A stretch of 64,000 nt of DNA from Tillus elongatus (GCA_964006375.1 OZ023262.1:88051654-88115653), one strand, 5' to 3'. Positions 38,140 to 53,481 are shown, numbered from the stretch's first letter. Notes: generated by a model not told the origin, from the sequence alone. Program-made: numbers and translations.

Positions 38140-40330
38140 TTATTGTAATTATTGAGTGAACCAAAAATTATAACATATCTACTTAAAACACGTGATCACC
38201 TGTATACATTTATATAAAAACCAAATGCCTATTTCTACAAATAGCTTAATATTAATAGCATTGTTCCATTGAGTGGACTCACTACGTGGCTTACATCTCC
38301 TTTCCTTAGAATTTAACGAACCTTTGCGTTTGCGTTTATAGAGCTTCTCTATTCTTTTATATCGTTTCACATACACGGGTAATGAAGTTGCACTTCGCAA
38401 TCACACACTATCTTTTATTTCCTTTTCCCTTTAAAGTGATCCTGAAATTTAATTGTTTTATTAAAATGTACTCGAATTATTCCTTTACAATACCTATTTA
38501 ATGATTGAACATGACCATTACTTTTCAATTATATTTAGTTTACTTTATAATAAACCTTTAACACTATATTCTTTAATTATACTCAGTATCAACTGTTCAT
38601 AGCATCTATTTATTACTAGCGGGAAACTGTCATCTATAATAATTGTCTCGTATTTACTTAGGTACCCGGTCTCTTCCTAGCACCCAGATTGCTTTTAAAA
38701 CTCAAGGCCCCCTTTAACACTAACAGGTGCTTAACGACCGCGCTTTGTTCATAGCAACCATGCGTTTGCACACGCGCTAAAAACCACCTGATACACAAAC
38801 AATTCGTACAGTACCGCCGTCTTTTTATTAGCATGATCAAATCGACATCTCCGATCTGCGTTCGAGATTTCACTTTAAATTCCTGTCAAAACTCTGAAAA
38901 TTGATATATTTGACAGATGGAAACGAATATTTTTGCACTTTTTAATAAACTTACTATTTTCTATTAATGTTAATTGGATTGGATTTTGGAAAATGTGTAA
39001 CATGTCCTCTATGAAATAAGCTTTCTTTTTATGATAATTAAAGTCATTTCGGAATTCTGCTTATTTCCTTTTTGTCTCTTAGTATGGTGGTCTCTAGAAT
39101 CCCTTTAAAACTATACTTATATATACTAAATTATTTTTTATTGTTTCATATCTTTCTAGAAACTATTTACTCCAAACGTTACATCATTAAATAACCTGTC
39201 TTTTGATGTGTTTTAACTTTAATTTAACAACATATTACATAATCTTTTTAATTTGTACACTAAATACTTAATTAAATTTAAAATTTATTTATATTTTTAT
39301 CAACATTTATAGCAATAAGTCCTACACTGTTTAAGTATTGTCCATAGACAGTAAATACAATATGTTTTAAACATTTTCTTGGATTTAGTGATCTCAAACA
39401 CCTTTCTTTTTTAATGTGGCAAAAAAATTCATATCCTCTAGCATTTTGCAATTTTATTTATGTATATTTTATATTAAATTTTTTCTTATCTATTTAACAC
39501 CCTGCCTATCTTGTAATTGGTGCTAGTGTTTTTTTAAAATTATATCATATATTCACCATTCTTCTTGTTATTGTGTGTGTGGGGTTCGTAGATTGTACTT
39601 ACGTAATTAAATGGACTGTATCGTGTTATGGAATAAAATCTCTTGGAAACACTTAATTATTATATATTTAAACACAATAAAAACTATATACTATTGATAT
39701 ACGTGCAATACCACAAATGCACTCGGTGCAGAAGCTCTTCGAAGCTGATGTGTTGAACGAATAGGCTTTAAAGCCATAAAACCTATTTACCAATGATATG
39801 CATTATATATAGGCTGAACGTGTAATAGCACAACGCGTGCTCGTGTACAAATCAAATGCACTCGGTGCTGTAGCTCTTCGAAGCTAATCTCATGAACGAA
39901 TAGGCTTCATCCAGGTCTTGAACATTGCACGTACCCTCTCTTCGAGGGATGGGATATGCGTACAATACACTGCAGTCGTGCCAGCTTCCTTGTGACATAC
40001 AAGACTGCAGTCTTACAACTTAAATTTGCGCGGTAAAACTAAACACTTCTATTTAAATCATCCCTCAAATTTTTCCATTTTATTTGAACATCAAACTTCT
40101 AATAACCTCTTTGTTTTGATCTTACTACTGGTCATTTCTTTGACACAAGCTTTAATTATCAATGGATGTATTGAACCTTTTTTATGTACAAAATGTGACA
40201 AACTATTCCTGCTATCTTTTTTATAAAAACTTTTTCTAAGAAATATCAACCAATAAGTGAGATATGAGTTATGTATTGTGAACTTGGTAAATTTTTAATT
40301 CTTCAATTGTTAGTGATAGTTATTTCCATA
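38140..40330. other. No gene recognised; unique-looking DNA with a direct repeat
   Basis: This is the longest stretch without recognisable elements. It contains two imperfect direct repeats, ATGCACTCGGTGCAGAAGCT (about 39,717) and ATGCACTCGGTGCTGTAGCT (about 39,856), each followed by CTTCGAAGCTRAT and GAACGAATAGGCTT. A perfect 14-bp palindrome AAGACTGCAGTCTT lies at 40,001. No coding frame is convincing. Confidence 0.5.
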
Positions 40331-40339
40331 ACGTTAATA

Positions 40340-40830
40340 CGTGTGGAAGTATGGCATCGGCGAAAAAATTTTTTTCGCTTAAACGTAGTAAAAAGTATCA
40401 AGACATATAGAAAACATGATTTGGGAACGAACAGTTTTTGTGCCTGTCGGTCTTTCGATCTGTTGGTCTCTCGATCTGTCGGTCTATCGGTCTGTCCGTG
40501 TGTCGGTCTGTCGGCCTGTCGGTCTGTCGGCCTGTCGGTCTGTCGGTCTGTTGATCTTTATGTTTGTTCGTTTGTAGCCACGATAACTTTAGAACGAATT
40601 GAGATTTCTTCGTCAAATTTGGTATACAATTACCACTTATCAAACGGATGGTTCGGATTGTTTTTAGGTAAAATCAAGATGAATGGGGCATGATTTGGTG
40701 AAAATTGAGATTTTTCATTAAAACTCGCCTAATATAACGTTTCAGGGTTTGTTGATTAGAAGACTTTCAATTTCATTAAACATCTGGTATTCTGTGCTAA
40801 AATTAGAGGTGGAATGTGTTGGGGTGGAAT
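40340..40830 (+). repeat. Dispersed GTC-box repeat, nearly complete copy
   Basis: It has the (CTGTCGGT)n block, then GCCACGATAACTTTAGAACG, AAACGGATGGTTCGGATTGT and TAATATAACGTTTCAGGGTT. The same order occurs in the split copy at 180-1,560. Confidence 0.7.
40436..40556 (+). repeat. (CTGTCGGT)n minisatellite
   Basis: About fifteen imperfect 8-bp units (CTGTCGGT, CTGTCGGC, CTATCGGT). Read in reverse it would encode TDRPTDRQ repeats, but no gene start or domain supports translation. Confidence 0.9.
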
Positions 40831-41170
40831 ATCGGTGACAAAAATTTCGAACTTTTGTTTGCAAAAACGGCGTAACAAATCTCAAAACATATGAAAAACT
40901 TTAATCTTGGACAAACTTTTTTTGTCTATCTGTCGGTCTGTCTGCCGGGCTGTACGTCTGTCTGTTATAGGCGCAATAACTTTAGAACGAATTGAGATAT
41001 CATCTTTCGCTTTGGTATGCGGTTAGCACCCGACAAGGGTACGTTTTAAATTATTTTTTAGGACGATCGCTCCAGGGAGTAGGGGATAAATGAGGGGTGT
41101 TTTGGTGAAAATTGGCATTTTTAGTGAAACTCGAGTAACATAACGTTTCAGAAATTTATGGGTACAGAAA
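40831..41170 (+). repeat. Dispersed GTC-box repeat, second tandem copy
   Basis: It repeats the same order (CTGTCGGTCTGTCTGCCGGG, then CGCAATAACTTTAGAACGAA, then CGAGTAACATAACGTTTCAG). Confidence 0.6.
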
Positions 41171-41519
41171 TACGAATATTTTCTCTGTGGTCAAGTCATG
41201 GGCGCTAACTTCGATTCATAAAAATGTCCTTCTGCGAGGAAAGTAGATCATCACAGCTATGTGGAATTAAGGATTCAAGTTGCAGCACTATTTTGTAATT
41301 GTTTAAAATCTGTTCAATTCCTTTTTTCAGCATTACTAACTGATGTTATATAAGCTCCTTTTTTTTAATCAAATTATTCATTATATTTAGGTTTAATACT
41401 GCCACTTTCTGATATATCGTAGGTCTTTATTTTCGATCTTAATTCGCCGTATTTCATTTTAACAATTATCAATCTATACCCTAAAATTCCCTTATGGTTT
41501 GCATACTTTAAATACCAAT

Positions 41520-41522
<3 letters not shown>

Positions 41523-41578
<56 letters not shown>
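41523..41578. repeat. (TA)n array at PLE2 left edge
   Basis: 28 TA units. PLE2 coding-like sequence begins directly after it (GTTTGGAATGTTGCACTACA). Confidence 0.97.
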
Positions 41579-41581
<3 letters not shown>

Positions 41582-42497
41582 TGGAATGTTGCACTACACT
41601 GATAACAACATAACAATAGCAAAAACAGATAAAAGCGACACACTAATAGCAATAAAAACACAAGACCATATAGAAAAAACAAACACATTCATCTCAACAA
41701 ACAAATGCAAGAATATGAACGAAAACCCAACGAGAAATTTCCAAAATCAAATATTAAACATCATAAAAAAATACAAGAGAATATTCGACAAGAAAACAAC
41801 ACATTATTACAACAACAACCCTAAAACACCACCAATGACAGAAATAACAAAAATACACAAAACGGGATACCCAATAAGACCACTCATCAACTTCAAAGAT
41901 GCACCGTCATACAAAATAGCAAAAGAGATAGACCAAGTACTAAAACAAGAAATAAAACTAGAAAACAAATGTAACATAAAAAACTCCATAAAACTAGTGC
42001 ATAAATTAGAAAATATAAACAAAAACACAAGACTCGCCTCATTCGACATAACAAATATATACACTAATATACCAATTAACTAAACCACAAATATGGTAGA
42101 AAATAAAATGAAAAATAAGAACAAAAAAGAACAAATCAACGAAACATTAAACATCATATTGAAACAAAATTACTTTTAATTCAACGGAAAATACTACATC
42201 GAAGAAGACGAACTACCAATGGGATCTTCACTATCAAGCACAGTGGCAGAAATATACATACAACAGTTAGAAGATAAAATCAACATCATCATAAAAGAAA
42301 CAGACCCAACCATCAAATGGATAAGATACGTTGATGATATATTAATAATATATGACAATCAAAAAACCAACATAGACAATATCCTCAAAAAAATAAATAA
42401 AATCAACAACAACATAAAATGTACAATAGAAAAAAGAGTCAAACAACACCATAAACTTCCTAGACCTAACACTAGTCAGAAAAGTAAACCAGATTGA
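41579..42497 (+). pseudogene. PLE2 reverse transcriptase, interrupted
   Basis: The frame to 42,083 has TEITKIHKTGYPIRPLINFK (the K-x-H-K motif with the R-P-I/L motif) and TRLASFDITNIYTNIPIN (motif A, catalytic Asp in SFDIT). A stop follows. The next frame (42,219-42,497) has DELPMGSSLSSTVAEIYIQQ (motif B) and IKWIRYVDDILIIY (motif C, YVDD intact). Both palm motifs survive, but stops and a frame change separate them. Confidence 0.9.
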
Positions 42498-42911
42498 ATA
42501 CAAAATACACAGAAAACCTACATAAACAGACATCACGACATCACGATACATAAACACCCACACACACACAAAATGGCCGCATACAGATACTTAATAAACA
42601 GAATGCTAAATGTGCCACTCCACAGTGACGAACGACAAAGCAATACAACATCAAACATCATAATACAAATAGCACAAAAGATTGATACAACAAGAAAACA
42701 ATAGAAAAGCTAGTAAAAGAAATCAAAAACAAACAAATCAACAAAACCTAAAACAAAACACCACAAGCGAACACCAAATACAGAACATTCATTTATAACC
42801 ACCACATCAAAAAAATAACTCAAACACTCAAACAATATGACTTAAAAATAAGCTACACAACCAAAACAAAGTAATAAACAAAATAAATAAAAAACAAGAA
42901 CACAACACACA

Positions 42912-43080
42912 TGAATTAAACGGAATATATCAAATAGAATGTAACACATGCAATAAAAAATGTATAGGAATGACAAAAAATCAATAGAAACAAGATTCAA
43001 AAAACATATAACAGCATTAAATAAAATCCACATACCTAGCTACAAATCAAACGTAGCTACACACATTTATCAAGATAGGA
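42912..43080 (+). pseudogene. PLE2 GIY-YIG endonuclease remnant
   Basis: NGIYQIECNTCNKKCIGMTK keeps the first Tyr (GIY) and CxxC of the linker, but the second motif YIG reads CIG. Frame is lost right after (a stop at 42,984). It lies at the expected place downstream of the RT. Confidence 0.8.
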
Positions 43081-43210
43081 GACCGATACACAAGAGACAG
43101 TCCGAAAACACAACCAATCAGTGAACAGTCAACCGACCAATAGAAGCTCAACGCGCAGGCGTCACGTACAATCTCAGCCCTAGACCACACAGAAACGATA
43201 ATAGTCACTA

Positions 43211-43256
43211 GCGTGCTGTTGATGAACCCGGACGGTTAGGAAACTGCAGTCCACGT
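43211..43256 (+). ncRNA. Hammerhead-like motif at PLE2 3' end
   Basis: TTGATGA, then AACC/GGTT as a 4-bp stem, then GGAAAC, a hairpin ACT-GC-AGT and C, with GCGTG upstream pairing with CACG downstream. The core start is CTGTTGATGA instead of CTGATGA, so it looks degenerate. Its place near the 3' end of a Penelope-like element supports the reading. Confidence 0.45.
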
Positions 43257-43297
43257 TACCAAATAACAAACCACTGAATGTACAGCAAACAAATAAA

Positions 43298-43298
<1 letters not shown>

Positions 43299-43384
<86 letters not shown>
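43299..43384. repeat. (TA)n array at PLE2 right edge
   Basis: About 43 TA units directly after AAACAAATAAAG. Confidence 0.97.
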
Positions 43385-45357
<1,973 letters not shown>

Positions 45358-45743
45358 TAAAAATTGTGTGATAGCAGTCAGCAGTCAGTTGCATAATAAA
45401 AGCTCTTTATTAGTTGCCGAGTTATTCCATTATAAAGGCTACAGCATGGAAAGAAAAATTCTAAATGTAACAAATGCGTTATGGTAGTGACTTTTTATAG
45501 AAATGATTTGGCACCAAATAATTTTTATGATTTTTTCCTGTCACATAGAAATTTAGCTTCCGGTACGTCGTTTCCTTTAAATGTCGCAAATTTGTGTGCG
45601 AAATTTAATTATCATAGCTTTTTTATTTGTCAAAATTTGACCTAAATTCGATACGTCACATGACATATGCAGCTACCGTGTTTCTAAATTTGTTTTTAGC
45701 GAATTTTACGTAAAATGAAAAATTCACAAATAAAGAGTGTGTG

Positions 45744-46165
<422 letters not shown>

Positions 46166-46170
46166 AATAT

Positions 46171-46581
46171 ATGGAAAATTTTAATAAAGTTCAGGCTAAA
46201 AAGAGTGATAATCAAGAAACGCAATCTTTTATTGTAGAAGTCGAAGATATAGATAATAATGTCGACGATGACATAACTATTCATTCAAATGACGAAAACC
46301 CTACAATTGGAGTACCAGTAGTCCAGTGTCCAATTAATTTTCGTAAAAATCAAATAATTATTTCAGAAGTAAACTTTTCACAATCAGTACCGGTAATTGT
46401 AAAATTATTTGAAGATAAGCAAAGCGTGTTGGTGCAGTTTTCAAAGGATAATGCTGACAAAGAAATTATTAAGTTTTTAGAAGAATATATAGTGCCAAAA
46501 GTAAAATATTACTTATATTTTGAAGATCCTTTGTATGAAAAAATTTACGAGGTTCTTCAGGAAAATTTTAAAAACTCATAA
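46171..46581 (+). CDS. Orphan ORF, 136 codons, function unknown
   Basis: I do not recognise a family. The frame opens at ATGGAAAATTTTAATAAAGT and stops at TAA, uninterrupted. The N-terminal 45 residues are rich in Asp, Asn and Glu (VEVEDIDNNVDDDITIHSND). The C-terminal half is mixed basic and aromatic (FLEEYIVPKVKYYLYFEDPL, then YEKIYEVLQENFKNS) and looks foldable. There is one Cys, no signal peptide and no membrane segment. The start lies exactly where the (TA)n array of the core module is expected, which suggests sequence inserted at a TA site. It could be an accessory protein of a mobile element or a chance frame in AT-rich DNA. No promoter or intron signals are evident. Confidence 0.4.
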   Translation: MENFNKVQAKKSDNQETQSFIVEVEDIDNNVDDDITIHSNDENPTIGVPVVQCPINFRKNQIIISEVNFSQSVPVIVKLFEDKQSVLVQFSKDNADKEIIKFLEEYIVPKVKYYLYFEDPLYEKIYEVLQENFKNS

Positions 46582-47689
46582 ATTAATGAGGGTGATTGTA
46601 GGCATGCAGAAGGGGGAGGAGAACCCCCACGACGAAGCAGCGAACCAAGTTTCAATTTATGTTTAAATTGTTATCTCACTTCATTTCTTTAAATATGTTT
46701 CCAAAAATGATTTTGAGGTTGCCTGGTTTTTCAGTCTTATTTAGTGAGCCGCCATATTTTATCATTTTCAAAAAGTATGGATACAGCAACCGTAAATAAG
46801 TGTTGGAAAGGGTCTGGGGGCAGCAAATATGTTATGGTAGAAAATTCTCGTAAAAATATTTCAAATCCGATAGCTCAATAAATTTCCCATTAAGCTAGAA
46901 TCTTCAATCTTGAACCATAGCAACAACTATGTAAACGAACCGAGGGTAGTAAACTAAAGAAAAATAACATAATGAGCTGCGCAGATAACTACAAATCTGT
47001 TTTAAAAAACTTTTTTGTTTTTTATTGTTTGCAAAAACTAGATGGGTAGACTAAAACAAACCATCCAAGCAATTAATAAGGAAAAATACCTGCCATATCT
47101 ATAATTTGGCAGGTACATTCCCTCTGTAAAAAAAGATGTTTTCCTGAAAAACTTTTGTAACTTTAATCACATTTGTAACACATTTTTTTAAAAAACACTT
47201 GGAGTATGTACATATTATATCTAAAACCAAATTTTAATTTTTTAGCTCCATATAAAATATAATTTTTTTCAAATAATCGCTAACTGGGACTCTAGAACCG
47301 ATCTCCAAGGTCCATTTGAATTTAAAGAATTTGCTTTAATAATACATCTTACTAATAGTGTACAAGTCTTATGAAAATTCACTACTAGACCGCACTTGCT
47401 GCGTCACGACCTTTTTGATTATTAATTTCGAATAACTTTATTTTCCTTTGATTAAACGACTTGAAAATTGGTACACAACCACGTCTGTCCATGTTCTCCT
47501 AAGTTGTAAATTTTTGTTTGAATCGCTCAGGAAATTTCAAAAATATTGCGTTTTAAAAAATATTTTTTAGTTTTTTATTTAGAAAAATTGGCCGTTCAAA
47601 TTTGATGAACGAACTCATCCAAGTCATAAGCAAGGGTAGTTTCCAAATTCGGTCCAAATCAGTAAAGTATTTTTTGAGTTATCGGTTGG

Positions 47690-47698
<9 letters not shown>
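46582..47698. other. Repeat scraps, no gene recognised
   Basis: A GC-richer block follows the orphan ORF (AGAAGGGGGAGGAGAACCCC). A CAG-TIR-like tip is at 46,818 (GGGGGCAGCAAATATGTTAT) and an inverted tip at 47,386-47,408 (CGCACTTGCTGCGTCACG). 47,400-47,698 is core-module sequence in minus orientation. Confidence 0.45.

Positions 47699-47787
<89 letters not shown>
47699..47787. repeat. (TA)n array
   Basis: About 44 TA units after TTGAGTTATCGGTTGGATAC. Confidence 0.97.
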
Positions 47788-48063
47788 TCAGCTAACCTTT
47801 AATACTGGCCCAGTATTGGCGTCATAGCCGGTACCCGGCACTTGCATTGCTGGAGAAGTGCTTGAATACAATGCTGGGCCGGGGTAACTATAGGAAACTT
47901 CGGCCAGCAGCCTAGGTCAGGCACTTTACCAGTGCTGCGGAGTTACTTGAATTCAATACCAAATCTGCATTTCTCAGGCACTTATATCAGGTGCTCAATT
48001 TTAGGTAGTCCACTACTTCTACTATGAAGGACCAGCACTACTCTACATTGCCCCATTACTTAT

Positions 48064-48066
<3 letters not shown>
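47788..48066. repeat. GC-richer insert between two (TA)n arrays
   Basis: The 279-bp segment, rich in CAGCACT, GGCACTT and ACTGGCCCAGTATTGG-type words (imperfect repeats of GTGCTG/GGCACT), is unlike its surroundings. It has no coding capacity and is probably a short transposon inserted into one (TA)n array. Confidence 0.55.

Positions 48067-48139
<73 letters not shown>
48067..48139. repeat. (TA)n array
   Basis: About 36 TA units on the right of the GC-richer insert. Confidence 0.97.
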
Positions 48140-48142
<3 letters not shown>

Positions 48143-48305
48143 TCCAATACTCATCAACATGATTTAGGAATAAGTATACATAAGGAACCAATCAAATTAT
48201 TCAACGATATTAGTAATTGATAAATATAACCCATCAATACAGACCATTATTTAATCGATATTCAATTTCGTAAAGCTAGATTATATTATTATATAAAATA
48301 AAAAC

Positions 48306-49620
<1,315 letters not shown>

Positions 49621-49639
49621 AAAAAAATTCACTAAAACA

Positions 49640-51190
49640 GCATATTGAAACGTTTCACGGTTTTCATATATTATAGGACATAACAAAATTACATAGTAAA
49701 CAAGTACCTATATGTATTAGACGTTTTAATGTCATAAAAATAAAATAATTACTTTTGCAATTAACAATAAGTAAAGTACAAATGTGTCAAAATTAACAAT
49801 GCCAAATAAAATATCAATAAACTCATAAATGAAACACTATTCCGAGAATCCATTTAACTCACAAAATATAAGTAAAGGATTAATATTTTAGTAGGTACCT
49901 ATACTTTCCTATGGTCTGAATATCCATGTGTACTCAGCACATATGCACTCCCATAAACAAACTTTAAAAGGTGAAACACAACCTGTATAATATTTATATC
50001 TAATAATTAGTGAAAATAAAAACGAGTGAATATTTGAGAGTGTGTACACTTGACTGCATGAACAATTCCCTAAGATGACCGTTTCAAGAGACGTTGTGCC
50101 CATCTGGTTTTACCACTAATTGAGATTTGAAATTTCATCCAAGGTAACTTTTACACTAACTGAATATTTTAACCTGTGATAAGCACTGATAGGTACACTT
50201 TTGGCGAAGCCAATTCACCACAGCACATTTTAAAAGATTTGACGATAGTTTCACTAACAAGGTTAGCGTCATCAGAGGATGTATCATCTTTTACAACTGT
50301 TAACTATTTAAAACATTTCATCTAGCACTTGAGTTATATTTCAGGCTTAGCTTACAATATTTTTCCTAACACATATTTTTGTCTCCAACATTTTTCACTA
50401 TATCCTGCATTACGAAGGCAAACTTTGTTGCCTGGCATCTTTACACAAAGGGTTCTTGCTCACTGTTCCTAAAAACAGACATTATATCAATGAAAACACA
50501 GCGCAATATTTACAAATAATAACTTTGATAATGTTGGCCAAGGCGTAGTTATATTAGCGATATCGAATTATTGACTCACTCTCAATAATCTTACTTCCTT
50601 CCCTTAACTATAAAGGAAGAATGGCGAATAATACAAGAGCTGACACACAAAATGAGTTACCTATTTTTGCGTGATTTAGAAACAAATTATACATTCAAGT
50701 GCTCATGATTTGCATACTGTGATAATACTACATTTAATTAAATGCGATAAGACTATAAATAAATTAAAAAATGATTAACTTACCTATTGCCTTGCGACAG
50801 ACAATTTTTTGTGTTTTATAATTTATCCTTTTACATTCATTAAGCTTCAAACACACAGCACCACAGCACATATACGTACGCCATGTTGTTTTAATTTTGT
50901 TTGCTTTTGTGCAGGCACCATGGCCATGCGCCAACACTATCGGCTCACGATAATAAACGAGCAGAGGAGAACTAATAAGGCTACTTCTCCAGCGTTTTGC
51001 CGGTACTGTGAAAAAGCGATAATTGTCACCGCATAGCTAACATTGGTTAGTTACTGCGAAATACCGTAAATATTATTTACATTTTGCCAACGCTACTAAG
51101 GTAACAGTAAAGCGCCGTTTCGCCGTTGCCGTTACTGAACCAACACAGACGGCATTATCCCGGCTGACGGCCAATGGTTGCGTGTTTGCT
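49640..51190. other. No gene recognised; one MITE arm
   Basis: 50,155-50,290 matches one arm of the palindromic repeat at 58.87-59.05 kb. A stretch at 50,915-51,035 (GGCACCATGGCCATGCGCCA after a T-rich TTTTGTTTGCTTTTGTGCAG) resembles a 3' splice acceptor followed by an exon, but the frame is short and unrecognised. Confidence 0.45.
50241..50281 (-). ncRNA. Hammerhead-like motif, copy 2
   Basis: On the minus strand: CATCCTCTGATGACGCTAAC, loop, GTTAGTGAAAC, TATC, GTC. It has the same arrangement as the copies at 1.6 and 58.95 kb. Confidence 0.35.

Positions 51191-51194
<4 letters not shown>

Positions 51195-51286
<92 letters not shown>
51195..51286. repeat. (TA)n array
   Basis: About 46 TA units. 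Core-module sequence in minus orientation follows (CCATGGAAACTGGTTCCAGA). Confidence 0.97.
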
Positions 51287-51289
<3 letters not shown>

Positions 51290-51500
51290 GTTTTAACTGA
51301 CCATGGAAACTGGTTCCAGAGGCCCTAATTCGTGCATATTTGAAAAAATTTTCCGAAAGCGTTACCATCGATACCTCTCTATTAGTGAATTTTCTTAATC
51401 AAAATTCACTAATAAGTATTAACTTTACTAATATGCCGTATATTAATAGTGTCCAATTCTTATGAAAATTCGCTACTATAACTTGCTACGTCCTGAATTG
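51287..51500 (-). repeat. Core-module left half joined to a CAG-TIR tip
   Basis: GGCCCTAATTCGTGCATATT, then CTATTAGTGAATTTTC, then an inverted CAG-TIR tip (GAAAATTCGCTACTATAACT). It is the same chimera as at 7.4-7.6 kb. Confidence 0.55.
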
Positions 51501-52540
51501 TTTTGCTTCTACTGGTTAAAATTTCCCTGAAAAATTAATAAAATATAGATATTTTTTTTCAATTTTAATTACAGATTAGGTACTTATATGACTTGAATTT
51601 TATGTAGCCTCAACAAATTTTGTTGTAAAAAATAGACAGTTCTCGCATAATTTTTTTGTGTTTCCGTATAGAAATTATAGTGTGTGAGATTTTTTATTTA
51701 AATTTTGGTAATTAATAATAAATGCTTAATAAGTTATTGTTAAAAATGATTTTCGGATTTTCGTGAAAAAATTGTATGCAAATTTTTATGCAAAATTTTT
51801 CGCGTCGAAAACCTTTATTTTGTGAATAATGATATCTTAGTAGTTGGGTAAATAGCTTGAAAAGGTTCCTGTGCCGGGAAAATCCGATCAGTTGTTTGAG
51901 AACATTTCAAGTTTATTTTTGGAAAATTCTTGTACTTTTTCAAACAATAAAATTATTTCCCTGAAATATGGTATGTTTTTTCTATTATATATAAAAAAAG
52001 ACATATTTGCTATTAAAAACTTTTAATGAAAATTCACTACCACAACGCCCTTGCTGCGTTAATGAATACGACTACATAGAAAATAGATTCTGTCAAAACG
52101 GGTATTATCGTACATATCTCTGTTTCATCTATGCCATGATTTAGATCATAAACAGCAGCTAGGGTTTTGCGGTTGAGCGCGTCAGAAATGCAACTAAATG
52201 CACGCTGATTACTCTGCCGAAAATTGCCATCTCTTAAACCGTCTGCATGGAAGAGATACGCCACATGATATGCTCTCGTGTAATTACAGCAGACAGCATA
52301 AACCAAGCTGCTTTTGCACTTTAACCGACCTGGTAATTAAGTTATTTCGCTGACAAGAATTAGTATTGAAAACACGTAAATCACTACAAAAGTGGTGTAA
52401 TTATTTGTGTCCTGGTAACTACACTCAGGTCTAACTCAAAACTTATGTAATAACGAATATGAAAACATTTTTAATCATCACCAATAATGACGTGCCGTTT
52501 CAGTTTGACGCAAATAATGTGTTTCTTTCTACATACCAGT

Positions 52541-52543
<3 letters not shown>
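51500..52543. other. No gene recognised
   Basis: A further inverted CAG-TIR tip lies at 52,025-52,060 (AAATTCACTACCACAACGCC). An 89-codon minus-strand frame (52,037-52,306) has fairly balanced composition, but no motif I can name. Confidence 0.4.

Positions 52544-52628
<85 letters not shown>
52544..52628. repeat. (TA)n array
   Basis: About 42 TA units after CATACCAGTACAA. Confidence 0.97.
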
Positions 52629-52631
<3 letters not shown>

Positions 52632-53053
52632 AATTGAACGCGTACTACACGGTGTGTTAATGAAGGCAGTTGTAAATGTGATGGTAGTTTCTGTATCTAA
52701 GTAATGTTGTTATATGATGATATCACTAGGTGTCAAACTCGCGTCTATAGCAATCCACGGCTAGATGTTTGGTAAAGAATTTATAGATATAGCTTACTTT
52801 AAAGTATCATTAACAAATTAAAAATAGAATCACAGTATTGGGCATATATCGTTAATTAAGTACGGCTAGAAAAGTCTTAGGTGCAGCTCAAATTCACAAA
52901 GGTTTAGTAAAACATTAGCCGAAACTGCCGTATCTTATGATTAGGTCAAATGCTGGTGGCCTTTTCAAAACAGTCACTACTCAGGAAATGTTGAAAAATC
53001 TATGGCTTTGTGCGGCATGATGAACGCATGAGAAATAGGCAAATAACAGAAAA

Positions 53054-53081
53054 AACAGGCTTGTTAATACAAGCCTGTTTC
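53054..53081. other. Perfect 12-bp hairpin with 4-nt loop
   Basis: AAACAGGCTTGT-TAAT-ACAAGCCTGTTT followed by CTTTGTGTG. It resembles a bacterial-type terminator, but in this context a decayed palindromic repeat or structured RNA is equally possible. Confidence 0.6.
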
Positions 53082-53456
53082 TTTGTGTGATATTTTGCAC
53101 AACGTCATATCAAAACAATTTAGTAATTTATTGTCTGAAAGATGGGTTTTAGACGGTTATTACAGTGGTACAGGACAGACAAGAGTAAGTTTATTGACAT
53201 CTTGTAACTGCTGATAAATCTAGAGTTTATCAGTATTATCCTTAGACCAAATTCCATAGGAAAAAATGAAGACAGAGTGGGTTCTCGCTAAGAGAAAAAC
53301 TTATGGTTTAGTCTCCTTCAGAATGCCATGCGAAGCTTACGACAATTTGTTATATGGCGTTTTTTGATAGCTTGCATAATAACGGATACGTTGCGGTTTG
53401 TCTCAATAATGTGGCACATCAAAAAAACTCCTTGTACGAAATATGTCGGGCTTCGT

Positions 53457-53481
53457 CACAATAATGAGCCACATTATTGTG
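53457..53481. other. 10-bp hairpin CACAATAATG
   Basis: CACAATAATG-AGCCA-CATTATTGTG is a perfect stem. CAATAATGTGGCACATC about 55 bp upstream is a direct copy of one half. Confidence 0.6.

Larger units (their letters stand above)
41579..43298 (+). mobile_element. Penelope-like element 2 (PLE2) bounded by (TA)n on both sides
   Basis: The element is 1.7 kb with RT and GIY-YIG remnants and a hammerhead-like motif near its 3' end, between (TA)n arrays at 41,523-41,578 and 43,299-43,384. The coding strand is extremely A-rich and T-poor, unlike PLE1. Confidence 0.8.

Noticed and set aside
40398..40643. TDRPTDRQ-repeat protein on the minus strand
   Set aside because: It is the translation of the (CTGTCGGT)n minisatellite.
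52037..52306. 89-codon minus-strand frame
   Set aside because: Composition is balanced, but it begins next to a CAG-TIR tip and shows no recognisable motif; evidence too weak for a gene.
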